Notes under the pieces: generated by a model
Database searches by the model: none
What the model saw: the letters and a program-made list of their open reading frames with translations, nothing else
Told to the model about the DNA's origin: nothing
Shown: positions 18,802 through 28,473 of the stretch, piece after piece
How the letters are laid out: each line of letters opens with the position of its first letter
Position numbering within the stretch: position 1 is the first letter of the stretch
NCBI RefSeq assembly: GCF_027980145.1
Contig: NZ_JAMZNK010000017.1
Coordinates: forward strand, 44,969 to 108,968
DNA length: 64,000 bases
Direction of reading: 5' to 3'
Origin: Flavobacterium azizsancarii
GTDB taxonomy: Bacteria; Bacteroidota; Bacteroidia; Flavobacteriales; Flavobacteriaceae
Position numbers and translations under genes: made by a program

Positions 18802-20022
18802 ATGATAAAAAATAGAAAAAAAAATCATTCTGCTGCGGTTATGCTCGTTTGCCTGATTGCATTTTCAGTTGGTAAAATGACAGCTCAGCAAACCGCAAGG
18901 AAAGAAGTTGTTATTTCTAAGGATCTGAAATGGTCAGAGCGAATGGCACTTTCTATCATGAAACGTGATCCTAAATTATGGCAAATTGACAATAACGAAA
19001 AACCTAAATGGGATTATAAGTTGGGACTCGTCGCGATGTCTTTTGAGCAGCTTTATAAAAAAACAAACAATCCTGTTTATGAAAATTACGTAAAGGAATA
19101 CGCAGAAACGGTTATCAGCAGTTCAGGAGAAATTATGAACTATAAACTCGAAGATTATAATATTGATTATATCAATGCGGGAAAGATACTTTTTGACTTG
19201 TATAAAACTACAAAAGACAATAGGTATCTCATTGCGATGCAAAGCTTGAGAAAACAATTGGCAACACATCCAAGAACAAATTCAGGCGGATTTTGGCATA
19301 AAAAAATCTATCCGTATCAAATGTGGCTCGACGGATTGTATATGGGAACACCATTTTATGCCCGATATACAGTAGAATTTGATAAGGGAAAAGATCTGGA
19401 TGATGTGGCGAAACAATTCGAACAAATACATTTGCATACCATTGATAAAAAAACAGGTTTGCTTTTTCATGCCTGGGACGAAAGCAAACAAATGCCCTGG
19501 GCAAATAAAGAAACCGGAACTTCACCCAATTTTTGGTCACGTTCTATAGGCTGGTACATGATGGCTTTGGTAGATGTTTTAGATTATATGCCAAAAGAAC
19601 ATCCTAAGAGAAAAGAATTAATTCAGTATCTCAATGAAATCTCAAAGGCAGTGGCAAAATATCAGGATCCATCAGGATTGTGGTATCAGGTTACTGATTC
19701 AGGAGCAAAAGAAGGAAATTATCTCGAGGCATCCGGATCAGAAATGTTTGTTTATGCTTTTGCAAAAGGAGTAAAAAAAGGATATTTACCGGCAAGTTAT
19801 AAAAAACTGGCAGAAAAAGGTTTTGATGCAATCGTTACTAAATTAATTACTGTTGATCCTGATGGAGAACTTCATATCACGCAGGTTTGTGCCAGCGCAG
19901 GACTAGGAGGAAATCCGTATCGTGATGGTTCTTATGAATATTATATCAGAGAGAAAATAAAAATTGATAACTCACATGGGTTAGGGCCATTTATTTTGGC
20001 GGCACTTGAATTAGAAAAATAG
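18802..20022 (+). CDS. GH105 unsaturated (rhamno)galacturonyl hydrolase, copy 2
   Basis: 406 residues with a signal peptide ending near GKMTAQ. The family core is intact: GGFWHKKIYPYQMWLDGLYM carries the likely catalytic D177, and WSRSIGWYMMAL is present. It is closer to copy 3 than to copy 1; for example both read HAWDESKQMPWANKETG and DVLDYMPKEHPK. It begins 15 bp after copy 1, in the same transcript. Specific substrate side chain is unknown. Confidence 0.93.
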   Translation: MIKNRKKNHSAAVMLVCLIAFSVGKMTAQQTARKEVVISKDLKWSERMALSIMKRDPKLWQIDNNEKPKWDYKLGLVAMSFEQLYKKTNNPVYENYVKEYAETVISSSGEIMNYKLEDYNIDYINAGKILFDLYKTTKDNRYLIAMQSLRKQLATHPRTNSGGFWHKKIYPYQMWLDGLYMGTPFYARYTVEFDKGKDLDDVAKQFEQIHLHTIDKKTGLLFHAWDESKQMPWANKETGTSPNFWSRSIGWYMMALVDVLDYMPKEHPKRKELIQYLNEISKAVAKYQDPSGLWYQVTDSGAKEGNYLEASGSEMFVYAFAKGVKKGYLPASYKKLAEKGFDAIVTKLITVDPDGELHITQVCASAGLGGNPYRDGSYEYYIREKIKIDNSHGLGPFILAALELEK

Positions 20023-20043
20023 TAGAATTAAATATATTTTAAA

Positions 20044-21267
20044 ATGAAAAATAATAAAAGACAAGGTTATTTTACGTCAGTGATGTTAGTTTGTTTAATG
20101 GCTTTTACAAGCTGTAAAGTAATTTCGCAAGAACCACAAAAAAAAGAAATCGTAATTTCTAAAGATGCAAAATGGTCTGATAAAATGGCTTTGACCTTAA
20201 TGAAACGCCATCCGGAAGCTTATATGATCGATGATTCTAAAAAACCAAAATGGGATTATGTCCACGCGTTGGTGTTGCACTCGATCGAAGAATTACACAA
20301 GAAAAATCCTGATCCCAGATACAAATCTTACATAAGAGGTTATGTAGATGAACTGGTACAAAATGACGGAACGATCAAAACCTACGAACTAGACAAATAC
20401 AATATCGACCTTGTGGTTCCGGGACGTTTACTTTTTGATATTTATGCAACCTCAAAAGAAGAAAAATATTTGAAAGCAATGCAATTAGTACGCAAGCAAA
20501 TTTCAGAGCAGCCCAGAACTGCAAGCGGAGGTTTCTGGCACAAACAAATTTATCCAAACCAAATGTGGTTAGATGGTTTGTACATGGGAGAACCTTTTTA
20601 TGCGCAATATACCCTTACGTTTGAAAACGGGAAAAGCTTTGATGATATCGCAAAACAATTCGAATTGATTCAATTGCATGCCACAGATCCAAAAACAGGA
20701 TTATTGTACCATGCCTGGGACGAAAGCAAGCAAATGCCATGGGCAAATAAGGAAACAGGTAATTCGCCAAATTTCTGGTCAAGAGCCTTAGGATGGTATG
20801 TAATGGCACTTGTTGATGTTCTGGATTATATGCCAAAAGAACATCCAAAACAAAAAGAATTAGTAAAGTATTTGAACAATGCATGTGCTGCTTTAGCAAA
20901 ATATCAGGACAAATCAGGATTGTGGTATCAGGTAACCGACAAAGCAGGTAAGGAAGGAAATTATCTTGAAGCTTCAGGATCATCAATGTTTGCTTATGCT
21001 TTTGCAAAAGGAGCAAACAAAGGTTATTTGCCGGCAAAATATAAAAAATTAGCCAACAAAGCTTTTGATGGTTTAACAACTCAACTGATCACAAAAGTAG
21101 ATGCTGATGGCGGAATTACATTAACCCACGCCTGTCAGGTTGCCGGATTAGGAGGAACACCTTATCGTGATGGTTCATATGAATATTATGTAAACGAAAG
21201 AAAAAAAGACAACGACCCTAAAGCAACCGGACCTTTTATTCTGGCCGCTTTAGAATTGAACAGATAA
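20044..21267 (+). CDS. GH105 unsaturated (rhamno)galacturonyl hydrolase, copy 3, possible lipoprotein
   Basis: 407 residues. The N-terminal hydrophobic segment ends in MAFTSC, which may be a lipobox and would make this copy membrane-anchored, unlike copies 1 and 2. The motif QMWLDGLYM includes the likely catalytic D177, followed by WSRALGWYVMAL and GTPYRDGSYEYY. It starts 21 bp after copy 2. A strong hairpin follows its stop, so the three GH105 genes end a transcriptional segment. Confidence 0.93.
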   Translation: MKNNKRQGYFTSVMLVCLMAFTSCKVISQEPQKKEIVISKDAKWSDKMALTLMKRHPEAYMIDDSKKPKWDYVHALVLHSIEELHKKNPDPRYKSYIRGYVDELVQNDGTIKTYELDKYNIDLVVPGRLLFDIYATSKEEKYLKAMQLVRKQISEQPRTASGGFWHKQIYPNQMWLDGLYMGEPFYAQYTLTFENGKSFDDIAKQFELIQLHATDPKTGLLYHAWDESKQMPWANKETGNSPNFWSRALGWYVMALVDVLDYMPKEHPKQKELVKYLNNACAALAKYQDKSGLWYQVTDKAGKEGNYLEASGSSMFAYAFAKGANKGYLPAKYKKLANKAFDGLTTQLITKVDADGGITLTHACQVAGLGGTPYRDGSYEYYVNERKKDNDPKATGPFILAALELNR

Positions 21268-21291
21268 TTAAAGTTTGTCTTCTAGATAGAC

Positions 21292-21325
21292 AAACCGGAC
21301 AGGTTTTTTAAAACCTGTCCGGTTT
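21292..21325 (+). terminator. Strong stem-loop after the GH105 cluster
   Basis: AAACCGGACAGGTTTT (21292-21307) and AAAACCTGTCCGGTTT (21310-21325) form a perfect 16-bp stem. It is GC-rich in the middle and T-containing on the 3' side. It separates the GH105 trio from the GH43 gene 28 bp further on. Confidence 0.7.
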
Positions 21326-21352
21326 AATTAAAAAGTAATTATTACAAAAAAA

Positions 21353-22951
21353 ATGAAAAATTTAAAAGCTCTCTTTTTTCTATTATCAGTATTCTCGATA
21401 CAAGAGAATTTTGCGCAGGTTTGGGTACCTGATAATGGAGACGGAACGTATACCAATCCTATAATTCATGCCGATTATTCAGATCCGGATGTTGTTCGTG
21501 TAGGAGATGATTTTTATATGACAGCATCGTCTTTCAATTGTATTCCGGGATTGCCAATTTTGCATTCTAAAGATCTGGTTAACTGGAAGATTGTTAGTTA
21601 TGCTTTGCCAAAACAACCACCATTTGAGGTTTTTAATAAAGTGCAGCATGGAAATGGAGTCTGGGCGCCAAGTATTACTTTTCATAACAATGAATTCTAT
21701 ATTTATTATCCCGATCCTGATTTTGGAATTTACATGATAAAAGCCAAAAAAGCCGAAGGACCTTGGTCAGAACCTCTTTTAGTAAAAGAAGGAACAGGAC
21801 TTATTGATCCAAGTCCGTTATGGGATGATGACGGTAAAGTTTATCTCGTTCATGCTTTTGCGGGAAGCCGTGCTCAAATAAAAAGTCTGATTGTGGTTTG
21901 CAGTATGAATGCTGAAGGAACAGTTGCCAATAATGACCAAGTAATGGTCATTGACGGACACGAAAGCGAAGGAACAATTGAGGGACCAAAATTCTATAAA
22001 CGTAATAATTATTATTACATTTTTGCTCCGGCAGGAGGAGTTGCTACAGGGTGGCAGACTATTTTAAGATCTAAAAATGTGTTTGGCCCTTACGAAAAGA
22101 AGAAAGTACTCGAACAGGGTAAAACAGCAATAAACGGACCGCATCAGGGCGCGTGGGTACAAACACAAACCGGAGAAGATTGGTTCATACATTTTCAGGA
22201 CAAAGGAGCTTACGGCAGAATTGTGCATCTTCAACCTATGAAATGGGAAAAAGACTGGCCGGTTATGGGACAGGATTTTGATAAAAACGGAATTGGAGAA
22301 CCTGTTACAACTTTCAAAAAACCAAATGTAGGCAAGAAATATCCAATAGAAACCCCCGCAGAATCAGATGAGTTTAATGAGCCTCGGTTAGGTCTGCAAT
22401 GGCAATGGCAGGCGAATTCGCAAATCAATTGGGGTTTCCCGACAAGCTTAGGTTATTTGAATTTATTTTGTCAAACCACACTAAAAGACAATCAGAAAAT
22501 TTTTGACGCTCCAAATTTATTGCTGCAAAAATTTCCTGCTGAAGAGTTTACTGTAACGACCAAATTGACTTTTAATACAAGATTAAATAGCGAATCAACA
22601 GGACTTATAATCATGGGATTAGATTATAGCTATTTGAATTTTAAGAATAATAACGGAAAGTTATATTTGAATCAAAAGACCGGAACTTTCGACAAGAAAA
22701 TTTCAGAGACAGAAACAACACCGGTTCTGGTAGCGAACAATACAATTTATCTACGGGTTAAAATTAAAAAAGGCGGAATCTGCAGTTTTTTTTATAGTTC
22801 AGATGATAAAAAATACCAGCCAATAGGTACTGATTTTGTTGCCAAAGAAGGTAAATGGATTGGTGCAAAAGTCGGACTTTTTGCCCTGAGCGAAAAAGTG
22901 ACAAATGATTCGGGAAATGTGGCAGTAGATTGGTTTAGAATTACAAAATAA
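21353..22951 (+). CDS. GH43 beta-xylosidase/alpha-arabinofuranosidase-type enzyme
   Basis: A 532-residue secreted family 43 hydrolase, with a signal peptide ending near ENFAQ. The five-bladed propeller shows the catalytic base region HADYSDPDVVRVGDDFYM, the WAPS segment, the GLIDPSPLWDDDGKVYLVHA region and the acid-bearing EGPKFYKRNNYYYIFAP. A C-terminal concanavalin-like domain (about residues 340-532) is the usual beta-xylosidase C-terminal module. In this locus arabinan or xylogalacturonan side chains are the likely target. Confidence 0.9.
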   Translation: MKNLKALFFLLSVFSIQENFAQVWVPDNGDGTYTNPIIHADYSDPDVVRVGDDFYMTASSFNCIPGLPILHSKDLVNWKIVSYALPKQPPFEVFNKVQHGNGVWAPSITFHNNEFYIYYPDPDFGIYMIKAKKAEGPWSEPLLVKEGTGLIDPSPLWDDDGKVYLVHAFAGSRAQIKSLIVVCSMNAEGTVANNDQVMVIDGHESEGTIEGPKFYKRNNYYYIFAPAGGVATGWQTILRSKNVFGPYEKKKVLEQGKTAINGPHQGAWVQTQTGEDWFIHFQDKGAYGRIVHLQPMKWEKDWPVMGQDFDKNGIGEPVTTFKKPNVGKKYPIETPAESDEFNEPRLGLQWQWQANSQINWGFPTSLGYLNLFCQTTLKDNQKIFDAPNLLLQKFPAEEFTVTTKLTFNTRLNSESTGLIIMGLDYSYLNFKNNNGKLYLNQKTGTFDKKISETETTPVLVANNTIYLRVKIKKGGICSFFYSSDDKKYQPIGTDFVAKEGKWIGAKVGLFALSEKVTNDSGNVAVDWFRITK

Positions 22952-22960
22952 ACTTAAATA

Positions 22961-24970
22961 ATGATTCCATTAAAAAAATACATACTTCTCGTTTTCTTCA
23001 GTGTTTGTTTTAGTATAAATGCTCAGAATACCTATAAAAATTGGCCTGATATCATTCGTAAAAACGATGCTGTCTGGTTTGGTACCGACCAAGCTAAAAA
23101 AATAGCTGAGAATGTATTGCTTTATCAACGAGACATTGGAGGATGGCCAAAGAATATCCAGATGCAGCAAGAATTGACTCCTGTTCAAAAAAAGGATTTA
23201 TTAGCCCTTAAAAAAACGACAGCAGAAACAACCACAGACAATGGAGCAACCTCTCAGGAAATGCTTTTTATGTCGAAAATGTATGCACAGATCAAGGATG
23301 ACCGCTACAGGGAATCCTTCTTAAAAGGATTAAATTATTTATTTGAAGCCCAATATAAAAACGGAGGATGGCCTCAGTTTTATCCGTTAAAAAAAGGATA
23401 TTATACCCATATTACTTACAATGATGATTCGATGATAAACATTATGAATATCATGGAACAAGTAAGTGAAGAAACTGATTTTTATAGCATAAAACCATCA
23501 AAGGAAATTGTTGAAAAAGCAAAGAAATCTTTTGATAAAGGAATTGATTGTATACTGAAAACGCAGCACAAACAAAATGGTGTTTTAACCGCCTGGTGTG
23601 CCCAGCATGATGAAGTTACATTAGCGCCGGCAAATGCAAGGGCTTTTGAGTTAGCATCGCTTAGCGGATACGAATCGGCTAAAATTGTATTGCTTTTAAT
23701 GAGAATCGAAAAACCTTCGACCCAGATCATTACGGCAGTTAAAAGCGCTCAGGCATGGTTTGAAAAAACTAAAATTACGAATCTTGAAGAGAAACGTGTT
23801 TTGAATGATGCCGGAAAGATCATCGACAAAAAGATGATTCCCACCCAAAATGCAGCACCACTCTGGGCGAGGTTTATGGACCTTAATACGAACGAACCGT
23901 TCTTTTGTGATCGTGACGGAATAAAGAAAAAATCATTGGATGAAATAGGTGCTGAAAGACGAAATGGTTATTCATGGTATTCGGATGCTCCAAAAGAAGT
24001 TCTGAAAAAATATCCTGCATGGGCCATAAAAAACGCAGTAAAAGTTTCATCGGCAGAAAAAACAGATAAGAAAAACAACAATTTTATTACAGTTGCTTTA
24101 GATGGTTCGGGTGATTTTACCAAAATTCAGGATGCCATAAATGCAAGCCCTTCTTTTCCGTACGAGAAAGTGACGGTGTTTGTGAAAAATGGAATTTACA
24201 ATGAAAAAGTGCGAATTCCCGAGTGGAATACGCATCTATCTTTGATTGGTGAGAGTAAAGAGAATACCATTATCACTTTTGATGATAATTTCTCTAGAAT
24301 CAATTTAGGAAGAAACAGTACTTTTTACACGTCTACAGTTTTAGTTGAAGCCGATGATTTTCTAGCTTCAAATCTAACCATTAAAAATGCCTCAGGCGAT
24401 AAAGGTCAGGCAATTGCTTTGTCTGTTGTTTCAAATCGCGCAAAGCTTGTAAACTGTAATATTCTTGGAAATCAGGATACATTATACCTCTCTGGAAAAA
24501 ATGCAAAGCAATATTTTAAAGAGTGTTATATTGAAGGAACAACTGATTTTATTTTTGGAGGTGCCACTGCTTTATTTGAAAATTGCGAGATTCACAGTAT
24601 TAAGAGTTCTTTTATTACGGCTGCTTCAACTCCCCAAAATAGCGCTTTTGGGTTTGTTTTCAAAGATTGTAAACTTACCGGGGAACCCGCTGCAACGGCG
24701 GTTTACTTAGGCAGACCATGGCGAATTTATGCAAAAACGGTTTATATGAATTGTGATATGGGAAAACACATAAGACCTGAGGGCTGGGAGAACTGGTCGA
24801 AACCCGAAGCTGAAAAGAATGCTTTCTATGCTGAATATAATTGCAAAGGTGAAGGATTTCAGCCCACCAAGAGAGTCTTTTGGTCACACCAACTTCAAAA
24901 GAAAGAAGCTCAAGAATATACCATCGAGAATATTTTAAAAGATTCAATTGCCAATTGGTATTCAAAGTAA
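22961..24970 (+). CDS. Bifunctional PL10 pectate lyase - CE8 pectin methylesterase
   Basis: One secreted 669-residue polypeptide with two catalytic halves. Residues about 25-345 are a family 10 pectate lyase, with YQRDIGGWPKNIQ, TTDNGATSQEM, NGGWPQFYPL and TYNDDSM. Residues about 370-665 are a family 8 pectin methylesterase, with catalytic acids D506 (GNQDTLYLSG) and D529 (DFIFGG) and R585 (YLGRPWR). Two extra residues separate the two aspartates relative to plant enzymes. Demethylation and cleavage of homogalacturonan are thereby coupled. The signal peptide ends near SINAQ. Confidence 0.93.
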   Translation: MIPLKKYILLVFFSVCFSINAQNTYKNWPDIIRKNDAVWFGTDQAKKIAENVLLYQRDIGGWPKNIQMQQELTPVQKKDLLALKKTTAETTTDNGATSQEMLFMSKMYAQIKDDRYRESFLKGLNYLFEAQYKNGGWPQFYPLKKGYYTHITYNDDSMINIMNIMEQVSEETDFYSIKPSKEIVEKAKKSFDKGIDCILKTQHKQNGVLTAWCAQHDEVTLAPANARAFELASLSGYESAKIVLLLMRIEKPSTQIITAVKSAQAWFEKTKITNLEEKRVLNDAGKIIDKKMIPTQNAAPLWARFMDLNTNEPFFCDRDGIKKKSLDEIGAERRNGYSWYSDAPKEVLKKYPAWAIKNAVKVSSAEKTDKKNNNFITVALDGSGDFTKIQDAINASPSFPYEKVTVFVKNGIYNEKVRIPEWNTHLSLIGESKENTIITFDDNFSRINLGRNSTFYTSTVLVEADDFLASNLTIKNASGDKGQAIALSVVSNRAKLVNCNILGNQDTLYLSGKNAKQYFKECYIEGTTDFIFGGATALFENCEIHSIKSSFITAASTPQNSAFGFVFKDCKLTGEPAATAVYLGRPWRIYAKTVYMNCDMGKHIRPEGWENWSKPEAEKNAFYAEYNCKGEGFQPTKRVFWSHQLQKKEAQEYTIENILKDSIANWYSK

Positions 24971-24998
24971 AAAAATAGATTTAAAAAAAACAAAAAAT

Positions 24999-26348
24999 AT
25001 GAATTTTAAACTTCTCATTTTTCTATTGATTTCATGGACTTCTTTTGCTCAGAATCAGCAATTTCCATCCCAAAAAGTAGATTCTATTGTAAAGAGAATT
25101 CAGCTTCCTGTCTTTCCATCTTATCAGATTAATGTGGTAAAATTGGGAGCAAAAGGAGATTCTATAACCAATAATAAAGCAGCATTTGATAAGGCGATGG
25201 CATTGTGTAAAAAGAACAATGGAGGAACTATTGTGGTACCAAAAGGTATTTATAAAATCAATGGTCCAATTCATTTTGTAAGCAATGTAAATTTAAAAAT
25301 AGAGAAAGGGGCCAAAATCAAATTCAGTGATAATCCGAAGGATTATCTACCAATGGTTTTAACGAGCTGGGAAGGCACTATGCTCTACAATTACAGTCCG
25401 CTTATTTATGCTTATGACTGCTCTAATATTGCCATAACCGGCGAAGGTATAATTGATGGAGAAGGAGGCAAGGTTTGGAAAAGCTTTAAAGCAAAAGAAG
25501 GTGCAGGGAAAAACTTAAGCCGTGGCATGAATCATAATGCAACTCCTTTAAAAGATAGAAAATTTGGAGAAGGATATTTTTTGCGTCCCCAAATGATTCA
25601 GTTCTTTAACTGTAAAAACATTTTGGTGGAAAATATCAGAATAGAAAATTCACCTTTTTGGTGTTTGCATCTACTAAAATCGCAAAGCATTACTGTGCGT
25701 GGAATTAGTTATAAATCCTTAAATCATAATAATGACGGTATTGATCCTGAATATGCTAAGGATGTTTTGATAGAAAATGTGACTTTTGATAACGCAGATG
25801 ATAACGTGGCCATTAAAGCCGGAAGAGATCACGAAGGCAGAGCAAACGCGGCCACACCAAGTGAGAATATAGTGATCAGAAATTGTAATTTCAAAGGACT
25901 TCACGGCGTTGTTATAGGAAGCGAAATGTCAGCTGGGGTTCAAAACATATATGTAGAGAATTGCAAAACCGTAGGGTATTTGAAAAGAGGGATTTATCTA
26001 AAGACCAATGCTGATCGTGGAGGTTTTATAAAAAATGTTTTTGTTCGAAATATCAAGCTGGATGAACTGGAAGATTGTTTGTATATCACGGCAAATTATC
26101 ATGGGGAAGGTAATGGTTTTCAGTCCGAAATATCCAATATATCATTCTGGGATATTACCTGTAATAAAGCCACAGCATCAGGAATTGTGATTCAGGGATT
26201 TGCTGAGAAAAAAGTCACCAATATCTCATTGAACAATATTGATATCAAATGGGCCAAAAATGCGATTTCAAGCGCCAATGCAGAGAATGTACTTTTGAAC
26301 GAAGTTTTTATCGGAGAAAAAGCAACGGTTCCCTCAGCTGCAAAATAG
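24999..26348 (+). CDS. GH28 glycoside hydrolase, second copy
   Basis: A 449-residue beta-helix GH28 protein. The start was placed at 24999, not at an earlier in-frame ATG (24948) that overlaps the preceding gene, because 24999 gives a clean signal peptide, MNFKLLIFLLISWTSFAQ. The catalytic aspartates are present in NNDGID (D246, D249) and ADD (D267, D268), and H302 occurs in LHGVV. The usual RIK becomes YLK (Y333, K335), so the conserved arginine is missing. It may act on rhamnogalacturonan or substituted ends rather than plain polygalacturonate. Confidence 0.88.
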   Translation: MNFKLLIFLLISWTSFAQNQQFPSQKVDSIVKRIQLPVFPSYQINVVKLGAKGDSITNNKAAFDKAMALCKKNNGGTIVVPKGIYKINGPIHFVSNVNLKIEKGAKIKFSDNPKDYLPMVLTSWEGTMLYNYSPLIYAYDCSNIAITGEGIIDGEGGKVWKSFKAKEGAGKNLSRGMNHNATPLKDRKFGEGYFLRPQMIQFFNCKNILVENIRIENSPFWCLHLLKSQSITVRGISYKSLNHNNDGIDPEYAKDVLIENVTFDNADDNVAIKAGRDHEGRANAATPSENIVIRNCNFKGLHGVVIGSEMSAGVQNIYVENCKTVGYLKRGIYLKTNADRGGFIKNVFVRNIKLDELEDCLYITANYHGEGNGFQSEISNISFWDITCNKATASGIVIQGFAEKKVTNISLNNIDIKWAKNAISSANAENVLLNEVFIGEKATVPSAAK

Positions 26349-26470
26349 TTTTTTTTAAGGAAAGTTGAAAAAGACAAAGCCTGAAAAATGTACTAAAAGT
26401 TACAAAAAGTTTGTGGTTGCTGTTTTAGCCTAAGGTATAAAAACTATAAATTAACCACAATACTTATTGT

Positions 26471-26488
26471 ACTGAGCGAAGTTGAAAG
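26471..26488. repeat. Degenerate dispersed intergenic repeat
   Basis: ACTGAGCGAAGTTGAAAG resembles the ACTGAGCGAAGTCGAAG-type element often seen between genes in Bacteroidetes. This recognition is from memory of such genomes. The 174-bp gap it lies in also has an 8-bp TTGTGGTT/AACCACAA pair. Confidence 0.35.
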
Positions 26489-26522
26489 ATGCGAGAGTAT
26501 AATAAAATCAAAAATCAAAAAA

Positions 26523-27266
26523 ATGAAATATTACCTGTTAATTATCTGCTTAATCTCAGTGAGTTGTTTTGCTCAAAAAACTACTATTTATACCATTGGT
26601 GATTCAACAATGGCAAATAAAAAAGATCCAGATCGTAATCCAGAACACGGTTGGGGGCAAGTTCTGCAACCTTTTTTTAAAGATAATTTCACCGTTGAGA
26701 ATAAAGCTGTAAATGGTAGGAGCACTAAGAGTTTTATCAATGAAAAACGTTGGGATTCTATTTATAAAAAGCTAAAAAAAGGAGATTATGTTTTTATTGA
26801 ATTTGGGCATAATGATCAAAAAATAGAAGATTCAACCCGTTATACCAACCCCCATACAACCTATAGATATAATCTTATTCGGTTTGTAAATGAAAGTCGT
26901 GAAAAAGGAGCAATCCCAGTATTGCTGAGCTCTATTGCCAGACGAAATTTTAATGAAAAGGGCGTACTGGTTCCCACTCATGGAGAGTATCCATTAGAGA
27001 CCAGACTAGTAGCGCAGCAGTATAATGTTCCTTTTATAGATCTAGAATATTACAGCGAATTACTCGAAGAATCCTATGGACCTGAAAAGTCAAAGCAATT
27101 GCATTTACACTTTAAAGCAGGTGAAAATCCTTATTATGATAAAGACAAGGCCGATGATACGCATCTCTCACTGAAGGGGGCCAGAGCAATTGCACAAATT
27201 GTTGTCAATCAAATTAACCAATCAAAGGATGCTTCTTTTGATAAACTTAAAAAAGCAATCAAATAA
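26523..27266 (+). CDS. Rhamnogalacturonan acetylesterase (CE12, SGNH hydrolase)
   Basis: A 247-residue SGNH-fold esterase expected to remove acetyl groups from rhamnogalacturonan-I. A signal peptide ends at SCFAQ. Block I is GDSTMA (nucleophile serine near residue 27), block II has VNGRSTKSF, block III is FGHNDQ, and block V is DDTHLSLKGA, supplying the Asp and His. These are the four CE12 blocks. It is the last gene of the pectin locus. Its terminator is not clear; the next genes are on the other strand. Confidence 0.92.
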   Translation: MKYYLLIICLISVSCFAQKTTIYTIGDSTMANKKDPDRNPEHGWGQVLQPFFKDNFTVENKAVNGRSTKSFINEKRWDSIYKKLKKGDYVFIEFGHNDQKIEDSTRYTNPHTTYRYNLIRFVNESREKGAIPVLLSSIARRNFNEKGVLVPTHGEYPLETRLVAQQYNVPFIDLEYYSELLEESYGPEKSKQLHLHFKAGENPYYDKDKADDTHLSLKGARAIAQIVVNQINQSKDASFDKLKKAIK

Positions 27267-27366
27267 AGATTGTTTTTTTGGTGCTTAATTCTTCTTTTTT
27301 TCCGCAGGTAAAATTATAAAAAAGGCACATTAATTAATACAATAAAAGAGATTCAGATCTTAACGA

Positions 27367-28473
27367 TCACAAGTTATTTAAGTAATAATTTTTTCTAATG
27401 ATCTTATTGTTTTTGTAATCCTGTTTTAATTCATTATTTTCTTTTATTGTTTCTGTAATCGATTCTTGAGGGAATGTAGTATCACTTAGGACGCTTTTTG
27501 TTTTATGATCGATATAAGTAATTGTATAATTAGAGCTATGATGTTGCTTTGCTAAAACAACGGTAATACCTTGTTTTTGTAGCATTTTAATTAGTTGGTT
27601 TATCGATACGGATCTTATTGAGTACAAATCCGCAATTTTTTTAATCCTTATTCTCTGACCGGCACTTTTTATTGTATTTATTTTAAATTTGTTCTCCAGA
27701 AATTTCAATGTAGGTTTGTTTTGTATATCACTGGCTTTAATAGGCATGCCTATAGGTTTTCCCTCTTCGTTTAATATTTTATATAATAATCCTCCATTGC
27801 GGAATATTATTGAACTCTCTCTGCATCTGTCAGCTATAATATTGTATTGACTTAGAACTGCATTGAGTTCAGAGAAACTTGTACAGGAGTATTGAGTTAA
27901 AACAAAATTAATGATATTTGATATGGCTTTTTTTGATTCCATCCTACCATAGCAAACTTTACTCACATTTGTGGGAGGCAAAGTAAATTCGGTTGCTATT
28001 TTTTGGGTTTTAGCAGGGATCAAATCAAAGAGTTTTTCAATATCTTTTCTTGCCGGTTCAGATTTTCTGACCCCTATATTATACATATTGATCTGCTTTC
28101 CGTCTCTTTGAATATTGGTACTAATCACATGTAAATGTTGATGCCCGGAGTCATAATGTTCGTATACTAAGTAGGGTTGCTTATCAAAACCAATTCTTTG
28201 CATGTAGCAATTAGTAATGTGTAAAAGCATTTCTCGTGGATGGTCTTCCAGAGGAGAAAAATTAATCGATATATGTACCGTATTTTGTTTTGCAATTTCA
28301 TTTAATGCTATCCTTTTTGTAAAACGTTGTAATTTTATAGCGGCGTTTAGCTTATTGAGGTCCACAGGATAATTCACTGCTCCTATACACTGGGCCACAC
28401 CCTTTTTTACTTTGTTTTCGTTGTAGGTGATAGTTCTGTGTATTGAATTATTTATTTTTATGATTGTAACCAT
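27367..28473 (-). CDS. Relaxase/mobilisation nuclease (MobB-like)
   Basis: A 368-residue protein expected to nick DNA at an origin of transfer. The three-histidine metal motif HQHLH (H111, H113, H115) follows EHYDSG. Y17 in TITYNENKV is the likely nicking tyrosine. It fits the Bacteroidetes MobB type of PF03432-like relaxases. The start overlaps the end of the upstream mobilisation gene by 16 bp, indicating translational coupling. Together with the coupling protein at 28954 it forms a mobilisation module. Confidence 0.88.
   Translation of the reverse strand: MVTIIKINNSIHRTITYNENKVKKGVAQCIGAVNYPVDLNKLNAAIKLQRFTKRIALNEIAKQNTVHISINFSPLEDHPREMLLHITNCYMQRIGFDKQPYLVYEHYDSGHQHLHVISTNIQRDGKQINMYNIGVRKSEPARKDIEKLFDLIPAKTQKIATEFTLPPTNVSKVCYGRMESKKAISNIINFVLTQYSCTSFSELNAVLSQYNIIADRCRESSIIFRNGGLLYKILNEEGKPIGMPIKASDIQNKPTLKFLENKFKINTIKSAGQRIRIKKIADLYSIRSVSINQLIKMLQKQGITVVLAKQHHSSNYTITYIDHKTKSVLSDTTFPQESITETIKENNELKQDYKNNKIIRKNYYLNNL

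Noticed and set aside
24948..24998. Earlier ATG of the second GH28, overlapping the PL10-CE8 gene
   Set aside because: The 17 added residues are hydrophilic and precede a clean signal peptide that starts at 24999.
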